This document shows, one piece after another, positions 60,595 to 64,000 of a stretch of DNA of 64,000 bases. The notes below the pieces were generated by a model. That model was not told where the DNA came from. It worked only from the letters and a program-made list of their open reading frames with translations, and searched no databases. A program made the translations under genes and the position numbers. The stretch is taken from positions 178,442 through 242,441 of the forward strand of contig CAIQVH010000030.1 of NCBI GenBank assembly GCA_903875215.1, read 5' to 3'. The stretch comes from an uncultured Anaerolineae bacterium. Its GTDB lineage: Bacteria; Chloroflexota; Anaerolineae; Anaerolineales; Villigracilaceae. Positions within the stretch are counted from its first letter, which is position 1; every line of letters starts with the position of its first letter.

Positions 60595-60608
60595 TCAAGT
60601 TGACTTGA
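60595..60608. promoter_or_regulatory. Inverted repeat upstream of the hexahaem cytochrome gene
   Basis: TCAAGT-TG-ACTTGA, a perfect 6-bp-arm inverted repeat 133 bp before ATG 60462. It resembles Crp/Fnr-type half-sites only loosely. The rest of the 298-bp gap holds AT-rich sequence and no gene. Confidence 0.4.
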
Positions 60609-60760
60609 TTAATATAACCTTAATTTTCAAATAAATCTTGTGCTTAATCTCACATACGCGGGATGACAAAAGTAATGGAATAAGTTATCGAATGTATGCG
60701 CTACTATTAGGCTGGGTGATTTATTCCGGTCCTGATGAAAAATAACCCTGTCTGACCCGG

Positions 60761-63562
60761 TTACTGGTTGAGCCACTTCTCGGTCATCTTGGGCAGGTCG
60801 GCGCTGTTGCCTTGCCGTAAGGTGCATTGCGGCAGGCTTTCAATGAACAGACGCCCGTATTGTTTGGTTAGCACGCGCCGGTCGAGGATGGCGACCACGC
60901 CCCGGTCACTGGCGGTGCGGATCAGGCGGCCAAACCCTTGCCGGAATTTCAGGATGGCTTCGGGGACCTGGTATTCGCTGAAGGGTTCGTCGAAGGTTTC
61001 GGAGCGGGCGGCGATGATCGGGTCGGAGGGGACTTCAAAGGGTAGCTTGGTGATGACGACCACAGAGAGCGCTTCGCCGGGGACGTCTACGCCTTCCCAG
61101 AAGGAGCGGGTGCCGAGCAGGACGGCCTGCGGGCTGGCTTTGAATGCTTCCAGCAGGGCGGCCGGGCTGGCGCCTTCGCCCTGCTCATAGACCTGGATTT
61201 CGTGCTGGAGCAGGGGCCGTGCAATGGCTTGCGAGGTGCGTTTGAGCTGGGCATAGCTGGTGAAGAGGACCAGCATGCGCCCGCCGCTGGCGATCGCCGC
61301 CTGGATAATGCTGCGGTTGACGGCCTGTTCGTAGCCGGGTTGGTTTGGTTCGGGGATGTCTTTGCCGATGAACAGCAGGGTGGAGTTTTCGTAGTCGTAA
61401 GGCGAGCCGAGGGTCAATTCGTCGGCTTCGTCGGCGGCCAGGACTCCGCGCAGGTAGTGGAAATCTCCCGCGGCGGTGAGCGTGGCTGAGGTCAGGATGA
61501 CGGTTTCTTTTTGGTGCCAGAGATATTCTTCGATCAGCGGGCCAACTCGCAGCGGGGCGGTGTTCAACGTCAGACGGTTGCCCTGTGGCTGGACTTCGAT
61601 CCAGTAGATGGTTTCGTTGTTCGGTTTGTGGATCATCCCGGTGATGGCGAGGTTGGCTTCGCTGATGCGCCGGTACAGGCTGCTGAGCGCGCCGACCGAA
61701 TCTTCCATGGCTTCCACGCCGTCTGCGTACAGGTCGCCGGCGGCTTTGTAGAGTTCGCCGATCAGTTTGACGAGCAAATCCATGGTTTCGGAGGCGGCGC
61801 CCCAGCAGATTTCGATGTTATCCCAGCCGGGTTGGGTGCGGCTGGCGGGTAAAATGCGCGTGGAGAAGGCGTACTGGCTCTGCGGGCGGCCTTCCTGCTG
61901 GTAGGCCATGAACTGGCTGATGGCAAAGAAGAAGTCTTTGCTGTAGCTGTCCAGGCGGAAGGCGAGGTCGCCGGCGCGCTGGGCCAGTTGCAGCAGCCGG
62001 GCATAATCGGCCGGGCGGATGTGGTCCCGGGCGGCGGTCAGCAGGTGGCCAAGCACCCCGGCCGAGGAGCCGCCGATTTCTCTCAGCATGCGATCCAAAT
62101 CCATCTGCGAGAGCCGGAAGGAGAGTGCGCCGGTGGTGGCGCCTTCGAGATGGTGGGCTTCGTCGATGATCAGGTACTGGTATTCGGGCAGCACTTTAGA
62201 GCCGGTGGCCACGTCGGCCAGCAGCAGGGCGTGATTGACGACCAGGATGTGAGCATTTAACGCGGCCTGTTTGGCTTTGTAGAAGGGGCAGGTGCCGCCC
62301 ATGCGCCCGGCGCAGTTTTCGCTGGAGCAGGCTTCATCCTCCGCCGAAAGGCGGAACCAGACATCTTTTTCTGCCGGGCGGTTCAGGTTCAGGTCGTTGC
62401 GGTCGCCGCTGGCGCCGTCCCAACTCCAGACCAGGATCTTGGCAAGCACGCGCGCTTCATCATTATTCTGGGGTCCGCTGCGCCGTAAAATCTCCAGGCG
62501 GCGCGGGCACAGGTAATTGGAGCGGCCTTTCAGCACCGCCGCGCGCAAATCCAGCCCGAGTGCGGCGCGCACGCTGGGAATGTCCTTTTGAATCAATTGA
62601 TCCTGCAGGTTGATGGTATTGGTGCTGATGACCACGCGCGTCTGGTTGCGCAGCGCGAAGAGTGCCGCCGGGACGAGATAGGCAAACGATTTTCCTACCC
62701 CCGTGCCGGCTTCCACCAGCAGGTGGCCGCTGTAAGAGAGCGCATTGGTCACCGCGCGCAGCATCTCCACCTGCTCGGGGCGATATTCGTAGCTTTCAAA
62801 ATATTGGGAAAAAGGCCCGCCATATTCGAGCACCGCGGCGGCTTCATCTGGATCGAGCGCCACCGGATCTTTCACCAGCCCTGGCGCAGACGTTCTCTCC
62901 ACCGACTCCGCATCGCGGAACAATGGGCCGTTTTCACTCTGCGAGCGGGTGTGCCTGCCCCGGCCCTGATCCCGTAATCGCAGGCGCAGCGCCTGCTGGA
63001 AGGCATAATTGGCATCCCAATCGAGCGGTTCGCCCAGGCGCACGATCTCAGCCAGCAATTCCAGCGGCAGTTCGGCGGCCAATTCCATCAGGCGGATGTA
63101 TACCGCATGGGTGACGCGCGCATCGTCCAGGGCGCGGTGCGTGGCTGGCAAGGGAATTTTCAGCTGTTGGCCGAGCGCGCCCAGGTTGTAGCGGCTGGCA
63201 GTCGGCATCAGCACGGAGGCCATTTCATAGGTATCTACCACCTGGTTAAGGAGCAAAATGCGCTGGCGCTGTAAAAATCCCAGATCAAAGCGCACATTCT
63301 GCCCCAAAACCGGGCATTCGCCCACAAACGCCTCCAGCTCGGCGATCACCTCCTGCAGGCGCGGCGCGCCGCGCACCATGCTGTCATCGATGCCGGTCAG
63401 CGTGGTGATGTTTTCGGGGATGTGGCGGTTGGGGTTGACGAAGGTTGACCACTCGGCTTCGATGCGGTGGCCGTTAAACTTGATCGCGCCGATCTCGATC
63501 ACGGCGTCTTTTTGTGGGTCCAGCCCGGTGGTTTCGATATCAATGGAGACGATGGAAGTCAT
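60761..63562 (-). CDS. dinG: DnaQ exonuclease-DinG helicase fusion
   Basis: A 933-residue protein. The N-terminal DEDDh 3'-5' exonuclease (about 1-165) has 'SIDIETTGLDP' and 'HRALDDARVTH'. The rest is an XPD/DinG-type helicase: Walker A 'EAGTGVGKS' (about 285), a four-Cys iron-sulfur set ('LCPRR', 'ACSSENC', 'TCPFY', about 350-425), 'DEAHH' (about 470), and later helicase motifs. This is the Gram-positive-type DinG, whose ATPase is active on DNA ends. Start ATG 63562 is preferred over the earlier in-frame 63691, which runs through the terminator. It repairs or unwinds DNA. Confidence 0.92.
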   Translation of the reverse strand: MTSIVSIDIETTGLDPQKDAVIEIGAIKFNGHRIEAEWSTFVNPNRHIPENITTLTGIDDSMVRGAPRLQEVIAELEAFVGECPVLGQNVRFDLGFLQRQRILLLNQVVDTYEMASVLMPTASRYNLGALGQQLKIPLPATHRALDDARVTHAVYIRLMELAAELPLELLAEIVRLGEPLDWDANYAFQQALRLRLRDQGRGRHTRSQSENGPLFRDAESVERTSAPGLVKDPVALDPDEAAAVLEYGGPFSQYFESYEYRPEQVEMLRAVTNALSYSGHLLVEAGTGVGKSFAYLVPAALFALRNQTRVVISTNTINLQDQLIQKDIPSVRAALGLDLRAAVLKGRSNYLCPRRLEILRRSGPQNNDEARVLAKILVWSWDGASGDRNDLNLNRPAEKDVWFRLSAEDEACSSENCAGRMGGTCPFYKAKQAALNAHILVVNHALLLADVATGSKVLPEYQYLIIDEAHHLEGATTGALSFRLSQMDLDRMLREIGGSSAGVLGHLLTAARDHIRPADYARLLQLAQRAGDLAFRLDSYSKDFFFAISQFMAYQQEGRPQSQYAFSTRILPASRTQPGWDNIEICWGAASETMDLLVKLIGELYKAAGDLYADGVEAMEDSVGALSSLYRRISEANLAITGMIHKPNNETIYWIEVQPQGNRLTLNTAPLRVGPLIEEYLWHQKETVILTSATLTAAGDFHYLRGVLAADEADELTLGSPYDYENSTLLFIGKDIPEPNQPGYEQAVNRSIIQAAIASGGRMLVLFTSYAQLKRTSQAIARPLLQHEIQVYEQGEGASPAALLEAFKASPQAVLLGTRSFWEGVDVPGEALSVVVITKLPFEVPSDPIIAARSETFDEPFSEYQVPEAILKFRQGFGRLIRTASDRGVVAILDRRVLTKQYGRLFIESLPQCTLRQGNSADLPKMTEKWLNQ

Positions 63563-63593
63563 GCTGGCAAGTTTACCATGAAACAGGTGTTCG

Positions 63594-63625
63594 AAAAAAC
63601 CGTCTCCCAGGGGAGACGGTTTTTT
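63594..63625. terminator. Terminator between the partial secreted protein and dinG
   Basis: CCGTCTCC pairs perfectly with GGAGACGG around CAGG, with A6 before and T6 after, so it can act on both strands. On the minus strand it ends the transcript of the partial gene. Confidence 0.9.
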
Positions 63626-63651
63626 GCCGGAATAGATGAACCAAGAACAAA

Positions 63652-63999
63652 CTAACCGATATTGCACTGGCACCACGGCCAGCCTATCCAACCGTATGTA
63701 CAGCCGCCTTTGGGCGGTGGGCAGAACGGAATAAAAATAATGGGCGGAGTTACTCCGGGCGGAGGCGTAATCCCCGGTTGGACTTTTCCAGGGGTGGCGG
63801 TGGGTTGTTCGTAGAAGCAGAGCAAGGGTTCGTAGCCGGTGGGGGTGAAGCCGAAATTGGCGCGGCAGCTGTTGTCCATGGAGAAGAGCGCCTTGACCGG
63901 GTAGTAGGGATTCTCTTTGACCGGGGAGCCGGCTTCGAGCAGGGTCATGCGGTCGTTGTAGTTGAACTGGGCGGGGTTGTTCAGCCCGGCATCGGCCCA
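63652..63999 (-). CDS. Partial protein of unknown function, C-terminal part
   Basis: The frame stays open to the window edge, so this is the last 115 residues of a longer protein. It is Pro- and Gly-rich near the end, with five Cys in the last 70 residues and a C-terminal 'WPWCQCNIG'. The visible part suggests an exported protein with a Pro-rich linker; I do not recognise the family. Confidence 0.45.
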   Translation of the reverse strand, partial: WADAGLNNPAQFNYNDRMTLLEAGSPVKENPYYPVKALFSMDNSCRANFGFTPTGYEPLLCFYEQPTATPGKVQPGITPPPGVTPPIIFIPFCPPPKGGCTYGWIGWPWCQCNIG

Positions 64000-64000
64000 G

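Overview
The window is a GC-rich, densely coded bacterial chromosome segment with no rRNA, phage or insertion sequence. The gene mix suggests an anaerobic or facultative member of the Chloroflexota, probably class Anaerolineae. Supporting traits are Thr/Pro-rich '-TPT-' stalks on surface proteins, TolB-like lipoproteins, a Ser/Thr kinase beside an FHA regulator, many multihaem cytochromes, a tungsten-type aldehyde:ferredoxin oxidoreductase and several leaderless promoters. The taxonomic call is inference, since no marker was searched.

Layout. 1-13.3 kb: a partial secreted glycoside-hydrolase-like protein, then mostly rightward housekeeping genes (YgiQ, THUMP methyltransferase, MFS exporter, creatininase-family hydrolase, SDR, DUF2252, phosphohexomutase, TatD, polyprenyl synthase), with 5-formyl-THF cyclo-ligase leftward. 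13.3-16.2 kb: YceD, a primary-type sigma factor and mannose-6-phosphate isomerase, with clear -35/-10 promoters. 16.2-24.6 kb: a 1123-residue hybrid histidine kinase, a structured-RNA candidate before metG, and a beta-helix/Thr-Pro-repeat surface protein followed by a CAT-anticodon tRNA. 24.6-35.8 kb: glycosyltransferase, AAA ATPase, GDPD, PLP dehydratase, a GH3-like membrane protein, a kinase/FHA divergent pair, hexose-6-P mutarotase, MFS and SCP2. 35.8-45.3 kb: a polar amino-acid ABC transporter, AOR, a second structured-RNA candidate, NnrD/E, a lipase, and a SufR-SufT pair. 45.5-50 kb: a propeller lipoprotein, acyl-CoA dehydrogenase and small membrane proteins.

The most distinctive part is 50.1-60.5 kb. 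An ArsR-type regulator heads an apparent five-gene leftward operon: octahaem tetrathionate-reductase-like cytochrome, a heptahaem cytochrome fused to a cytochrome-b561-like membrane domain and carrying an EF-hand-like loop, and two YeeE/YedE sulfur-transport proteins, the second fused to a rhodanese domain without its catalytic Cys. Beside it lie an XRE-cupin regulator, a NapC-anchored nonahaem cytochrome and a hexahaem lipoprotein on a collagen-like stalk. Together these encode 30 c-type haem sites. They look like a membrane-to-surface electron-transfer system tied to sulfur oxyanions, but the substrate and direction are not shown by the sequence.

The window ends with a DnaQ-DinG helicase and a partial secreted protein. 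Regulation visible in the DNA includes about ten good promoters, at least seven -10 boxes placed 6-9 nt before a start codon (leaderless mRNAs), intrinsic terminators at most operon ends, and several inverted-repeat operator candidates.
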